DNA of 64,000 nucleotides, from positions 1 through 64,000 of the forward strand of contig QHNH01000028.1 of NCBI GenBank assembly GCA_003218375.1, given 5' to 3'. This stretch comes from Verrucomicrobiota bacterium (GTDB lineage Bacteria; Verrucomicrobiota; Verrucomicrobiia; Chthoniobacterales; UBA10450). Position 1 is the stretch's first letter, and each line of letters starts with the position of its first letter. The translations under genes and the position numbers were made by a program. Shown piece after piece: positions 17,459 to 26,736 of the stretch. The notes under the pieces are model-generated. The model searched no databases. It had not been told where the DNA came from and saw only the letters and a program-made list of their open reading frames with translations.

Positions 17459-19225
17459 ATGAGCGGCGATAACGCAAAACCGGAGACGCGAATCCAGGGC
17501 ATCGGGGTTTCCCCCGGGGTTGCTCGCGGAGCGCTCTATGTCGCCGAGGACGATCGCGACGAAATCGCGCGCCATCGGATCGAGCCTTCGGAAATTCCGA
17601 ACGAGATCGGCCGGTTCGAGACGGCGCTGATCCAGACGCGTTCGCAGATTCTCGAGATGCAGGAGCGGATCGCGCAATCGATCGGCGCCAAGGACGCGGG
17701 CATTTTCGACGCGCACCTGCTCGTGGTCGAAGACCGGACGCTGATCGATGAAGTCCTGCGCAAGCTGCAGACCGATCTCTGCAACGTCGAATTTGTTTTT
17801 CAGGAAGTGGCGAGCCATTACGCCCATACCCTGAGTGAAATCGACGATCCCTACCTGCGCGAGCGCGCGCTCGATATCCAGGACGTAACCAAGCGGGTGG
17901 TGCGCAATCTCCAAGGCAAAGCGCCCAAGGATTTCCTCGCCCTGACGCATCCGCACATTCTTCTCGCGCATAACATCACGCCCTCCGACACGGCGACGAT
18001 GAATCGGCAGTACGTCCTCGGGCTGGCCACGGACCTCGGCAGCCGGACGTCGCACACCGCGATCATGGCGCGGTCGCTCAACATTCCGGCCGTCGTCGGG
18101 TTGCATGACGCCAGCGAAAAGCTGGAGAGCGGCCGCGAAGTGCTGCTCGATGGTTACAACGGCCTGCTCATTCTCGATCCAACGCCGGAAACGCTCTGGC
18201 ATTACGGCGAATTGGAACACAAGCGCTCGCTCGTGGCGGAGCAGCTCACCGGTTTGCGCGAAACCAAATCGACTACGCGCGACGGCCGCCACATCGTCCT
18301 TTCCGCGAACATCGAGCTGCCGGAGGAAGTGGAAGCCGCTCCGCGCAATGGCGCCGAGGGGATCGGTCTTTACCGCACGGAATTTCTCTATCTCAACCGC
18401 AACACCCTTCCGACCGAAGAAGAACAGTACGCGACTTATCGCAAAGTGGCCGAACAAGTGCAGCCGCATCCGTTGATCATCCGCACGTTCGACCTGGGCG
18501 GCGACAAACTGGCGGACGCGCTCGATGGCGATGACGAGATGAATCCATTCCTCGGCCATCGCGCCATCCGCTTCTCGCTCGAGCGCCTCGATATTTTCAA
18601 GGCACAGCTCCGCGCGATCGTCCGAGCCAGTGCGGTCGGAAACGTAAAGGTGATGTTCCCGATGATCTCGGGGTTGGAGGAACTTAATCGTGCCCTCGAG
18701 GTTTTCGAAGAATGCAAAAGGGAGTTGGAGAAGGAAGGTCACGAGTTCGATCCGAAAACGGAAGTCGGCGCGATGATCGAAATCCCGAGCGCCGCGATGT
18801 GCGCCGAGCGGCTCGCGCGCGAGATCGATTTTTTCAGCATCGGCACGAACGATTTGATCCAGTACGGGATTGCGGTCGATCGCACCAACGAGCGGGTGGC
18901 GCATCTGTATCAGCCCACCCATCCCGCCGTGGTGCGCCTTTTGAAAATGGTGGCCGATGCCGGCCACGAGCACGACATCTGGGTGGGCGTGTGCGGCGAG
19001 ATGGCCGGCGATCTCGCACTCACGCCGCTGCTGCTCGGTTTGGGAATGGACGAGCTAAGCGTCGGTGCGTCGATCGTCCCCCGCGTAAAGCGCGCCGTGC
19101 AAAGCCTCACTCACGGCGAATGCCAGAAGCTGGTAAGCGACTCGCTGGAACTCGACACGCCCTCCGCGATCCTCGCGCTCTGTACCGAGATGGCGCAGGC
19201 GCATTATGGGGAGTTGCTGGGGTAA
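17459..19225 (+). CDS. ptsI: Phosphoenolpyruvate-protein phosphotransferase (Enzyme I)
   Basis: 588 residues, full length. Transfers phosphate from PEP to HPr. N-terminal HPr-binding region (GIGVSPGVARG start), phospho-histidine His199 in GSRTSHTAIMAR, and the PEP-binding barrel with GIGLYRTEFLY, KVMFPMISG, GAMIEIPSAA, FFSIGTNDLIQY and catalytic Cys512 (VGVCGEMAGD). Together with hprK and ptsH it makes a complete phosphorelay input with no EIIA, EIIB or EIIC gene in the window. Confidence 0.96.
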   Translation: MSGDNAKPETRIQGIGVSPGVARGALYVAEDDRDEIARHRIEPSEIPNEIGRFETALIQTRSQILEMQERIAQSIGAKDAGIFDAHLLVVEDRTLIDEVLRKLQTDLCNVEFVFQEVASHYAHTLSEIDDPYLRERALDIQDVTKRVVRNLQGKAPKDFLALTHPHILLAHNITPSDTATMNRQYVLGLATDLGSRTSHTAIMARSLNIPAVVGLHDASEKLESGREVLLDGYNGLLILDPTPETLWHYGELEHKRSLVAEQLTGLRETKSTTRDGRHIVLSANIELPEEVEAAPRNGAEGIGLYRTEFLYLNRNTLPTEEEQYATYRKVAEQVQPHPLIIRTFDLGGDKLADALDGDDEMNPFLGHRAIRFSLERLDIFKAQLRAIVRASAVGNVKVMFPMISGLEELNRALEVFEECKRELEKEGHEFDPKTEVGAMIEIPSAAMCAERLAREIDFFSIGTNDLIQYGIAVDRTNERVAHLYQPTHPAVVRLLKMVADAGHEHDIWVGVCGEMAGDLALTPLLLGLGMDELSVGASIVPRVKRAVQSLTHGECQKLVSDSLELDTPSAILALCTEMAQAHYGELLG

Positions 19226-19229
19226 CTTC

Positions 19230-19302
19230 TGTAGCAGCGGCCCTGTGGGCCGCTTTGGGAAATCGACGCCGCGCTCGAGCGGCCCGCAGGGCCGCTGCTA
19301 CA
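19230..19302. repeat. TGTAGC...GCTACA palindrome, copy 1
   Basis: Starts TGTAGCAGCGGCCCTGTGGG and ends with the reverse complement (GGGCCGCTGCTACA). Two GC-rich hairpins around a short centre. Lies four bases after the ptsI stop and seven before the stop of the facing nuclease gene, so it may act as a two-way terminator. Confidence 0.85.
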
Positions 19303-19308
19303 GAAGAA

Positions 19309-19803
19309 TCACTCTTCTTCCGTCGATTCGGATTCTGACTCCGATTCGACATCCGGCTTGAGCCCGTCCTCTTCCATCTTCCGCAGCACGTCGCTCATGT
19401 CGTCGACTTCGTCCCAGACTTCCTGGCTGACGTACATCGGCGCTTTTTGCTGCGTCGCCATCGCGATGCAATCGCTCGGGCGGCCATCCAGCTCGATGAT
19501 TTTCTTCTGCTGCAATTCGTTTTCCGCGCGGATGATCATGCGCGCGTAATAGGTCGCATTCTTGAGATCGTTGATGATGACGCGCTCCACTTTCGCGCCG
19601 AGCGCCGTCATGAGATGTCCCATCAAATCGTGGGTGAGCGGACGTTCCTTCGAGACATCGCGCATGAACATGGTGATCGCGCTGCCCACCGTCTGGTCGA
19701 CGTAAATGATGAAGACTTTGTCGTTGTTCCCGAGGAAAACGGCGCAGCCGCCGCTCGTCGGCAACACCGCCCGGACTTGCACCTCGATGACCGTCTTGTT
19801 CAT
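19309..19803 (-). CDS. Bifunctional nuclease family protein (DUF151)
   Basis: 164 residues. Family core (residues ~1-135): EVQVRAVLPTSGGCAVFLGN, IYVDQTVGSAI, RPLTHDLMGHLMTALGAKVERVIINDL, TYYARMII and ELDGRPSDCIAMA, the DUF151/BFN signature seen in bacterial and plant bifunctional nucleases. The tail is an acidic SES repeat (ESESESESTEEE). The ATG at 19803 is chosen; the longer frame runs through a palindrome. Convergent with ptsI. Confidence 0.9.
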   Translation of the reverse strand: MNKTVIEVQVRAVLPTSGGCAVFLGNNDKVFIIYVDQTVGSAITMFMRDVSKERPLTHDLMGHLMTALGAKVERVIINDLKNATYYARMIIRAENELQQKKIIELDGRPSDCIAMATQQKAPMYVSQEVWDEVDDMSDVLRKMEEDGLKPDVESESESESTEEE

Positions 19804-19840
19804 CCGCGCAAACCGTATCAGCCCGGTTACGAAAAACAAC

Positions 19841-19916
19841 TGTAGCCGTCGCCCTGTGGGCGACGCGGGAGAGAAGATATTGTTTGTTCCCGCGCTTCGC
19901 ATAGCGAAGCGCTACA
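19841..19916. repeat. TGTAGC...GCTACA palindrome, copy 2
   Basis: Left half TGTAGCCGTCGCCCTGTGGG is shared with the copy inside moaA; right half GCTTCGCATAGCGAAGCGCTACA. Two unlike hairpins joined by about 25 bases, with complementary ends. In the divergent gap between the nuclease gene and speA. Confidence 0.85.
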
Positions 19917-19966
19917 GGCTGAGATTTTCACGATGCGTGCTTGCATGTCCGCAGCGCTGATTGATT

Positions 19967-21955
19967 ATGCGCTCTGCGGCCGCGGCCGCGCGCGAAGAAA
20001 TGAAGAACGAGTGGGACGTCGAAGCCGCTATTTCCACCTACAACGTGGACGGCTGGGGGACCGGTTACTTCACCATTAACGCCGCGGGCAATGCGGAGGT
20101 CCGGCCGCTCAAGGAAAAAGGCGGCGCGATCGACATTCTCGACGTCGTCAACGAAGCGCGTAATCGCGGCCTGGGTTTTCCGCTTGTGATTCGGTTCCAG
20201 GATCTGCTCCGGCATCGGGTGGAGTCGGTCAACTGCGCCTTTCAGAAAGCGATCGAGGAGTTCGGCTACAAGAACAATTATCGCGGCGTTTTCCCGATCA
20301 AGGTGAACCAGCTCCGCGAAGTCATCGAAGAAATCGTCGATGCCGGCCAGGAGTTTCACTTCGGACTCGAAGCCGGCAGTAAACCGGAGCTCGTGGCCGC
20401 GCTCGCGATGCACAAGGATCCCGAGAGCCTGATCATCTGCAACGGTTACAAGGACCGCGCTTTTATTCGGATCGCCTTACTTGGCCGAAAGCTGGGCAAG
20501 TCGGTGATCATCGTTGTCGAGAAATTGGAGGAACTGGAGCAGGCGATCCGCGCCTCGAAGGAAGTCGGGGTCGAGCCGCTCATCGGGATCCGGGTTCGGC
20601 TCTACAGCAAAGGCTCCGGGAAATGGTCACCCAGCGGCGGCGAGAACGCGAAGTTCGGACTCGATACGACGAGCCTCGTCGCGGCCAGTGAGATGTTAAA
20701 AGCAGCGGGCCTCGGCCATTGTTTCAAGCTGGTCCATTTCCACGTTGGCTCGCAGGTGCCGGACATTTCCACGATCAAACGCGCGGTCCGCGAGGCGGCT
20801 CGCTACTACGCGAAGCTTTGCAAACTCGGCCACGAACTCGGTTATCTGGATGTCGGCGGCGGATTGGGTGTCGACTACGACGGTTCGCGGAGCGACTTCG
20901 ACAGCTCGGCTAACTATTCGCTCCAGGAATACGCCAACGACGTCGTCTGGAACATCATGGACGTGTGCGATTCCGAGGACGTCGCCCATCCTGCAATCGT
21001 CAATGAAGGTGGGCGCGCGATCGTGGCCCATCATTCCGTGCTCGTGGTAGAAGCGTTCAGCTCGATCGAAAAAACGGCGCCGAAGCTCAAGGTCGATGTC
21101 AGCGAGAAGGACCACAAACTGGTCCGCGACATTCTCGACGTGAAGCAGCGCCTCAAACGCGGGAACCGGCTCGAGAGTTTGCACGACATCCAGCAGATCA
21201 AGGAGGAAGCGCAGCAGACTTTTACCCTCGGTCACCTCGATCTCGAATCGAAGGCGAAGATCGATTGCGTTTACTGGCAGCTCGCCCAGCAGATCGTGAA
21301 TATGCATCGCGGCCTGCGTTACGTGCCTGAGGAAGTGAAAGAGCTGGAGACGGCGCTGGGCGACCAATACATCTGCAACTTCTCCGTGTTCCAATCGCTC
21401 CTCGACCACTGGGCGCTCGGCCAGTTGTTCCCGATCATGCCGATCCATCGCCTCACCACGCCGCCGGACCGCAACGGCATGCTGGTCGATATCACCTGCG
21501 ACTCGGACGGCAAGGTGTCGAAGTTCATCGATCTCCAGGATGTGAAGTACACGCTGCCCCTGCATCGGATCGTGCCGGGCGAGATTTATTACCTCGGCGT
21601 TTTCATGGTGGGTGCCTACCAGGACATCATGGGCGACCTGCACAATCTCTTTGGCCGCGTGACCGAGGCCCATGTCTTCCTCGATGCTGATGAAGAGTTA
21701 GGCTGGTATATCGAGGAGGTCATCGAAGGCAGCACGATCGGCGAAGTGCTCGCCATGACCCAATGGGACAAGGTGGAGCTCATGCGTCTGCTCAAGACCC
21801 AGGTGGACGGCGCCATCAAAGGCGACCGGCTCAAGCCTAACGACGCCATGAAGCTGTTGTCCGATTACGAGCGGCTCCTGCACGAATACACTTACCTCTC
21901 GCTCACCGAAGGTAAGCCACCGCCGCAACCGGGTAATTGGCTTCCGCTAAGTTGA
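19967..21955 (+). CDS. speA: Biosynthetic arginine decarboxylase
   Basis: PLP-dependent enzyme of about 662 residues that decarboxylates arginine to agmatine for polyamine synthesis. The family pattern is clear: IDSYNVDGWG-like ISTYNVDGWGTGYF at the start, the PLP lysine in YRGVFPIKVNQ, GLEAGSKPEL, HFHVGSQ, LDVGGGLGVDYDG and the late PIHRL, SDGK and MVGAYQDIMGDLHNLFG. The start could be TTG 19961, ATG 19967 or ATG about 35 bases later; ATG 19967 is taken. No agmatine-processing gene is adjacent. Confidence 0.95.
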   Translation: MRSAAAAAREEMKNEWDVEAAISTYNVDGWGTGYFTINAAGNAEVRPLKEKGGAIDILDVVNEARNRGLGFPLVIRFQDLLRHRVESVNCAFQKAIEEFGYKNNYRGVFPIKVNQLREVIEEIVDAGQEFHFGLEAGSKPELVAALAMHKDPESLIICNGYKDRAFIRIALLGRKLGKSVIIVVEKLEELEQAIRASKEVGVEPLIGIRVRLYSKGSGKWSPSGGENAKFGLDTTSLVAASEMLKAAGLGHCFKLVHFHVGSQVPDISTIKRAVREAARYYAKLCKLGHELGYLDVGGGLGVDYDGSRSDFDSSANYSLQEYANDVVWNIMDVCDSEDVAHPAIVNEGGRAIVAHHSVLVVEAFSSIEKTAPKLKVDVSEKDHKLVRDILDVKQRLKRGNRLESLHDIQQIKEEAQQTFTLGHLDLESKAKIDCVYWQLAQQIVNMHRGLRYVPEEVKELETALGDQYICNFSVFQSLLDHWALGQLFPIMPIHRLTTPPDRNGMLVDITCDSDGKVSKFIDLQDVKYTLPLHRIVPGEIYYLGVFMVGAYQDIMGDLHNLFGRVTEAHVFLDADEELGWYIEEVIEGSTIGEVLAMTQWDKVELMRLLKTQVDGAIKGDRLKPNDAMKLLSDYERLLHEYTYLSLTEGKPPPQPGNWLPLS

Positions 21956-21957
21956 GC

Positions 21958-22101
21958 GTGACTTCCTCGCGACGTTTAGCGGCCGCATTGTTGATCGCGT
22001 GCGCGTCTTTGCTCCTAACGTCGTGCGCGGGAACGACGGCCGCGGTTGGTGTCACTACCACTCAGAACGCCGACGCGGCAGACAAACATCTGCACGAATA
22101 G
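21958..22101 (+). CDS. Very small lipoprotein (47 residues)
   Basis: An open frame too short for common gene finders: GTG start two bases after the speA stop, 47 codons, TAG at 22099-22101. It encodes a perfect short lipoprotein: positive N terminus (MTSSRR), hydrophobic stretch (LAALLIACASLLL), lipobox LTSCAG with Cys at residue 23, then about 24 polar residues rich in Thr, Ala and Asp. Mature form would be only ~25 residues. Likely co-transcribed with speA. Function unknown; entericidin-like small lipoproteins are similar in layout but no family is claimed. Confidence 0.6.
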   Translation: MTSSRRLAAALLIACASLLLTSCAGTTAAVGVTTTQNADAADKHLHE

Positions 22102-22190
22102 CATCGCTCTTGCCCTCACTTGGCGCTGCGCGTCCTTTTCTTCCGCTGGGAGAGAAAGGAGCCGATACTATGAAGCATGCGAGATAAGTT

Positions 22191-22223
22191 CCTTCTCCCT
22201 GAGGGAGAAGGTTAGGATGAGGG
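22191..22223. repeat. GGGAGAAGG-type REP hairpin
   Basis: Perfect hairpin CCTTCTCCCTGAGGGAGAAGG followed by TTAGGATGAGGGT, the layout of a REP-like element common in many bacteria. Its tail supplies the stop codon (TAA) and last residues of the hydrolase gene on the minus strand. Confidence 0.7.
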
Positions 22224-22829
22224 TCCGCGGAGACGGCCTTGAATCCATTTGTCGAACTCGGCGATAGCTCTTAGCACTCGCTCATCGACTTCGTCTTGCG
22301 TCTCATCTGCGCTTTTAAGCTGGCGCTTCGCCACGAGCAACGAATGGTCGCCGCCTTCGACGACGTGAAGAAAATTCGGCGCTTTCATTTCCTTCCGCAC
22401 ACTTTCGAGCAATTCGAGCGGGCAGAGCGGATCGCGCGTTCCTTGCACGAATAAGATAGGCGTCCGCAAATCGCGCAGAACTTTATCCCGCAGCCGTTTT
22501 GGATCTCCGCCGCCACAGAGCGGATACCCGAGGCAAACCAGGCCCGCGACCGATTCTTCCAGCGCAACGTGACATCCGATCCGTCCCCCCATGCTTTTTC
22601 CGATCAGGATGACGGATTGGGTTTCGTCCTTTCGCGCGTCGCGTAAAACCCGGCGATGCGCGGCGATCAGGATCGCCGGAGGATCAGGCCGGCGCCGGCC
22701 TTCGCGCAGGTAGTCATAGTCGAAAGTGCGAACATCCCCGATGGCGATGAGTCGTTCCGCCCACGCCCGCATCCAGGGATGAGACGAAGGCGCGCCCGCC
22801 CCGGGTGCGAAGAGCAGGAGAGGTGTCAT
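22212..22829 (-). CDS. Alpha/beta hydrolase (KANL3/Tex30-type)
   Basis: 205 residues, a small alpha/beta hydrolase. The oxyanion region is LLLFAPGAGAPSSHPWM; the nucleophile is Ser79 in GKSMGG; an acid is in VQGTRDPLCP and the catalytic His is in VEGGDHSL. The early motif and size match the KANL3/Tex30-type dienelactone-hydrolase relatives. The ATG at 22829 is preferred to the much longer frame upstream, which overlaps the next gene's promoter. The C-terminal residues are encoded by a REP-like repeat. Substrate unknown. Confidence 0.82.
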   Translation of the reverse strand: MTPLLLFAPGAGAPSSHPWMRAWAERLIAIGDVRTFDYDYLREGRRRPDPPAILIAAHRRVLRDARKDETQSVILIGKSMGGRIGCHVALEESVAGLVCLGYPLCGGGDPKRLRDKVLRDLRTPILFVQGTRDPLCPLELLESVRKEMKAPNFLHVVEGGDHSLLVAKRQLKSADETQDEVDERVLRAIAEFDKWIQGRLRGPSS

Positions 22830-22947
22830 GTGTCGCGCGTTAGAATATCGAGAGGATTTGCGCCAATTGGTCCGCGAATGGTACATCTCCCGATTTTTGC
22901 TTGCATAGCAACACCACCCAGGAATAAAAAGCTCCGTTCCCCTCGTC

Positions 22948-25900
22948 ATGGACAAATCCACCGCCTCTCTCGGAAATTTGTGGCTACCGTATGTTGTCGC
23001 AGTGGCCGTGGTAGCCGTTGGCATTTTCGGAGGACCCCGTTCGGCGCCTATTCGGCCGGGTTTTGCCGAGGTCGGTATTGGCGAACCCTCCCAGGATGCG
23101 CAGAGTATCCCAGCGCGCTTGTGGCAAGACCCGCTGGAAGCAACTGAAGCTATCCGTCGGAATTTGCATGCCGGACAGTCCACTGGCACGACAGGTGGAA
23201 ACGTAATCCCTCTCGATCAACTCATCTATCGTCACACGTATTGGGATCCAGTTTTCACAAAGAACGGGACGATCGACTATTTGAGTGAACCGCATCACGT
23301 GCTGTTTCAGTTTGTGTCGCTACAGTCAGAGGCTTATCCAGAAAACGGCGAACAGCGGATTCGAGCACGCGTTGCTGTTGTGTCGGCTTTATCCACGGCC
23401 GGGTATCGACCAGCTAATGCGTCGCGGCTGGGCGTAACGTTGTGGGATCCGACGCCGGAACCGCCCATGACGACGCAAATTGCCTATCCATTCGAAGTTT
23501 TCGAACTAGATCCTGTCCGGAAATTATTGTCAGAAGCAAAGCAACCGGCGGTGATGTTTGACGAAGTGATTGTCGTTTATGTGGAGGACGGAGCCCTCCA
23601 AGCCGTGGATCAATTCGAATGGCTCAAGCGGGTTTCGCTGCTGCTGGCAAGGTCATCACCAAAACAACGGTTCACGCGACAAAATCCGTGGGTCCGTGCT
23701 TGTTGGCTCGGCCCACTTACCTCCGATCGCCTCGTCGCGCTTTTGCGCTCCGTAAGCGCGGAATATGCCGATGGTAAGGATTTGGAACCGTCCCAAGATG
23801 ACGTTGTACCGATAACTATACTATCAGCTCGGCCGACGATCGATCCAGGCTTCCTCAATCGGATTGTGAATCCGAGAAAACCTGGCGATCACCTCTTTCC
23901 GGAGTCGCCATGGGCGCGGTTTGTGATAGCGCTTACGAATGGATCGAACCAGATCGACCTGGCCAAGCGTTGCGATGAACGCGGAAAATGGACATCCTGG
24001 ATAAGCCTTGAACGTCTTGGCTGTAACGATGGACTCTTTGCAAAAGCGCTTGTGCATGAGTTGACGCTTCGCAGGCCAGGCCTTTTCACTCGTACGAAAA
24101 AAGGCGCAGTCGTTTTGCTCAGTGAGTGGGATACGCTCTATGGAAGCGCCCTACCCGAGAGTTTCGCTAAGGAATTTCGGAAAGCAGAGGGCGACGAGAA
24201 TGATATCAAACGGTATACTTACCTGCGTGGACTAGACGGACAAATCTCTGGCGGGCCAGAAAAATCCGCCCCGACAGACAAGCAAAAAACGGACTTAACA
24301 AAGCCTCCGGATTCAGCAGAGCTGTTTCGCCAGCTGCTCAAGTCCCACGCTCCAAGTATCGCTTTCGGTCGCACGCAGGTGGATTACATAGATCGCCTCG
24401 CATCGCAGATGCGCACATTCCAACGAGCAGACGCAACTCGACGTCTAGAAGCCATCGGAATATTAGGCAGCGACCCTTATGACAAACTCCTGATCCTGCA
24501 AGGACTGCGAAAAGTTTTCCCAAGCGTTCAATATTTTACGACTGAAATGGATGCCTCGCTCTTTGCACCCGAAAATTACGACGTAACGCGCAATCTTATT
24601 GTGGTGAGTGGATTCGATCTCCATCTTCACGAGAAATACCAGCAAAAAATTCTCCCCTTTCGCGATTCAGCGCAAGCCTCGCTTTATTTCGCCACACTCC
24701 AAGCAACGGAGTATCTCACAATGCAAAGAAATAAAGAGATCGTCGGGCCGCCTTTTGCGCTATGGCAGCCTTCGGTGGTCGAGATTGGGCGAAACGGTCC
24801 CTGTCTAATGAAAACCGAACCGCCCGCAGGCTCGGCACTGCCTGATTTGGCCTCAACCGAAGCCGCATCCTCTACCAAACACTCTGCCCTGCTCGCAGAA
24901 AATGTCACTGACCGTGAGACATGGCAGCGCTGGCTTGTCCCACTAGTTGCCGTGGCGATTGTTGCCGTCAGCACAGTGACGCATTTCGGCCGGCTGGCTG
25001 TTGGACATGCGATTCAGGCGAGCGTGCTGGCATGCCGTCAGTTCTTTCGGTTCTTGCGGCACCGCGGGAAGCGGTCGATCCTCCGGCGCTTGTACTTGCG
25101 CATACGTAGTGACCTTGCGGTCTGGCTGCTCATTCTTGCAACCCTGATGTTCGTTTGGGTCGCATTCTGCATTCCGAGGATTGCTCAAATGCCGGACCAA
25201 GAGCCTTTCTTTGTCGCGGAAGGAATAAGCTCTTGGCCGGCAACTTGGCTTCGCGCTTTGGGCGTCTTTCTTTGTGGATGTTATTTTTGGATCATTGCCT
25301 GGCAATTTAGGCATGCACTCGGAAATGCCAGCCGTGAGTTAGCGCTAACCGCACCCGATTGTTGTCCGACGGGCCAGCGTCCCCCACGGCCCACACCATG
25401 CAAAGCCTGGGACCATTTTCGCCGAAGGAGCCGCAGTGGGAGAATGAAACTTGTCATAATACTTACTTGGATGAGCTATGTTGGCCTGGCGTTTCTGCTC
25501 TTTAGACATCTCGAACTTCCAGCTCAAGTCACTCGTGGTCCGATCAGTATTGCATGGGAACAAGGCGTATTATTCTGTGCAGTGTTTTCAATCAATCTAC
25601 TGATTATTTACGGCGTCGTTCATAACCTTTCCTGTTCCTTCTTTGTTCGGAAGGTGGCCGATTGGCTTGGCAATCCAGACGCTTTTGCCGAGAGCGACGA
25701 GCCGCTGCACACTGCTCTAATGCGTAGTATTGGCTACGTCGCCGGAGCCATGACGCAAATGATCTACTATCCTTTTACTCTTCTTTTCCTGCTTATGGCG
25801 GCACGACACTCTCTCTTTGATAATTTCGACTGGCCCGTTTTATTGATCACAGTGTTTGCCATCAGCTCAGGTGTTCTCCTTGCTTCAACCCTTGTCTTGC

Positions 25901-26181
25901 GGCGAAGTGCTGATCAAGCGCGGAAGAATGCTGTAACCTGGCTGCAAAACCGAATCGCATCGCTCAATTGGCAAATGACCGCACAGACGACGGCAGCGGT
26001 TCGTCGGAGAGGGCAGGTTGCACTGCAACGGGCCGAGTGGCAACTGGGGCAGGTTAATCAGGTTGGCGGAGCGGCGCTGACAGAGGGCATTTTTTCTAAT
26101 CCATTACTGCGCGCCGTACTCATTCCAATTGGCGGTACAGGATTGCTTCAACTCATGGAAGTTGCAGGCAAGGCTTTGTGA
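22948..26181 (+). CDS. Large membrane protein of unknown function (1077 residues)
   Basis: I do not recognise a characterised family. Topology: one transmembrane helix at residues ~11-28, about 630 residues probably outside the cytoplasm, then about seven hydrophobic segments near 660-680, 723-743, 770-790, 832-852, 872-892, 934-952 and 961-982, and a ~95-residue C-terminal part rich in Arg, Gln and Ala. The soluble part has a segment GILGSDPYDKLLILQGLR ... DVTRNLIVVSGFD (near 505-560) that looks like an alternating beta-alpha fold, and a segment near 385-400 (AVVLLSEWDTLYG) of the same kind; a ligand-binding Rossmann-like or periplasmic-binding-like fold is a guess. Base composition is visibly less GC-rich than its neighbours and rare codons are used freely, suggesting transfer. 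It stands alone between divergent and convergent genes. Confidence 0.85.
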   Translation: MDKSTASLGNLWLPYVVAVAVVAVGIFGGPRSAPIRPGFAEVGIGEPSQDAQSIPARLWQDPLEATEAIRRNLHAGQSTGTTGGNVIPLDQLIYRHTYWDPVFTKNGTIDYLSEPHHVLFQFVSLQSEAYPENGEQRIRARVAVVSALSTAGYRPANASRLGVTLWDPTPEPPMTTQIAYPFEVFELDPVRKLLSEAKQPAVMFDEVIVVYVEDGALQAVDQFEWLKRVSLLLARSSPKQRFTRQNPWVRACWLGPLTSDRLVALLRSVSAEYADGKDLEPSQDDVVPITILSARPTIDPGFLNRIVNPRKPGDHLFPESPWARFVIALTNGSNQIDLAKRCDERGKWTSWISLERLGCNDGLFAKALVHELTLRRPGLFTRTKKGAVVLLSEWDTLYGSALPESFAKEFRKAEGDENDIKRYTYLRGLDGQISGGPEKSAPTDKQKTDLTKPPDSAELFRQLLKSHAPSIAFGRTQVDYIDRLASQMRTFQRADATRRLEAIGILGSDPYDKLLILQGLRKVFPSVQYFTTEMDASLFAPENYDVTRNLIVVSGFDLHLHEKYQQKILPFRDSAQASLYFATLQATEYLTMQRNKEIVGPPFALWQPSVVEIGRNGPCLMKTEPPAGSALPDLASTEAASSTKHSALLAENVTDRETWQRWLVPLVAVAIVAVSTVTHFGRLAVGHAIQASVLACRQFFRFLRHRGKRSILRRLYLRIRSDLAVWLLILATLMFVWVAFCIPRIAQMPDQEPFFVAEGISSWPATWLRALGVFLCGCYFWIIAWQFRHALGNASRELALTAPDCCPTGQRPPRPTPCKAWDHFRRRSRSGRMKLVIILTWMSYVGLAFLLFRHLELPAQVTRGPISIAWEQGVLFCAVFSINLLIIYGVVHNLSCSFFVRKVADWLGNPDAFAESDEPLHTALMRSIGYVAGAMTQMIYYPFTLLFLLMAARHSLFDNFDWPVLLITVFAISSGVLLASTLVLRRSADQARKNAVTWLQNRIASLNWQMTAQTTAAVRRRGQVALQRAEWQLGQVNQVGGAALTEGIFSNPLLRAVLIPIGGTGLLQLMEVAGKAL

Positions 26182-26196
26182 TCCATATCGACATAA

Positions 26197-26691
26197 TCAA
26201 GGCGGGCAGCCACTCTTCAGATGGAGGGCTGCCGCCAGCCGATCGAGAAAAGCAATCTGCGCTTCGTTGATCTTGCGCTTCGCTTCTTCGACAGGAAAAA
26301 ACTCGACGCGATCGATCTCAGGGAACTGCTGGATTCGGCCGGAGCGCGGCGGCCATTCCATCTCGAACGTGTTCGGGGCCGCGACGAAATCCACGGGGCA
26401 ATCGCCTTCGAGCGCCCAGGCGTGCACCGTCTTTCCGCCCTTCTGCTTCACGCTTCCCAGCTCGATCCAATTCGTCGCCGTCGGCGCTCGGATTCCCAGT
26501 TCTTCTTCAAATTCGATGCGCGCGCGCGCGAGCAAGTCCTCGCCTTCGGCGACTTCGCCTTTCGGGATGGTCCATGCTCCCTGATCTTTGTTCCGAAAAT
26601 AGGGACCGCCCGGATGAACGAGCAAGACCTCCAGTTGCCCGCGACTCTTCCGGAACATCAGCAGGCCTGCACTGGTTCTCGATCGTTTCAT
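26197..26691 (-). CDS. NUDIX hydrolase
   Basis: 164 residues. Hydrolyses a nucleoside diphosphate linked to some other moiety. The NUDIX box runs GEVAEGEDLLARARIEFEEE and then LGI: the Gly, Glu and EExG metal ligands are in place, but the usual Arg of the RExxEE core is Ile, a deviation. The N terminus (SAGLLMFRKSRGQLEVLLVHPGGP) is typical of the DR1168-like/diadenosine-type group. Convergent with the large membrane protein gene; start at 26691 opposite the next gene. Confidence 0.88.
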   Translation of the reverse strand: MKRSRTSAGLLMFRKSRGQLEVLLVHPGGPYFRNKDQGAWTIPKGEVAEGEDLLARARIEFEEELGIRAPTATNWIELGSVKQKGGKTVHAWALEGDCPVDFVAAPNTFEMEWPPRSGRIQQFPEIDRVEFFPVEEAKRKINEAQIAFLDRLAAALHLKSGCPP

Positions 26692-26736
26692 GGCAAAGGC
26701 AATGGACGCTTGACGCGTCGCGCTCCGCAATACCTT

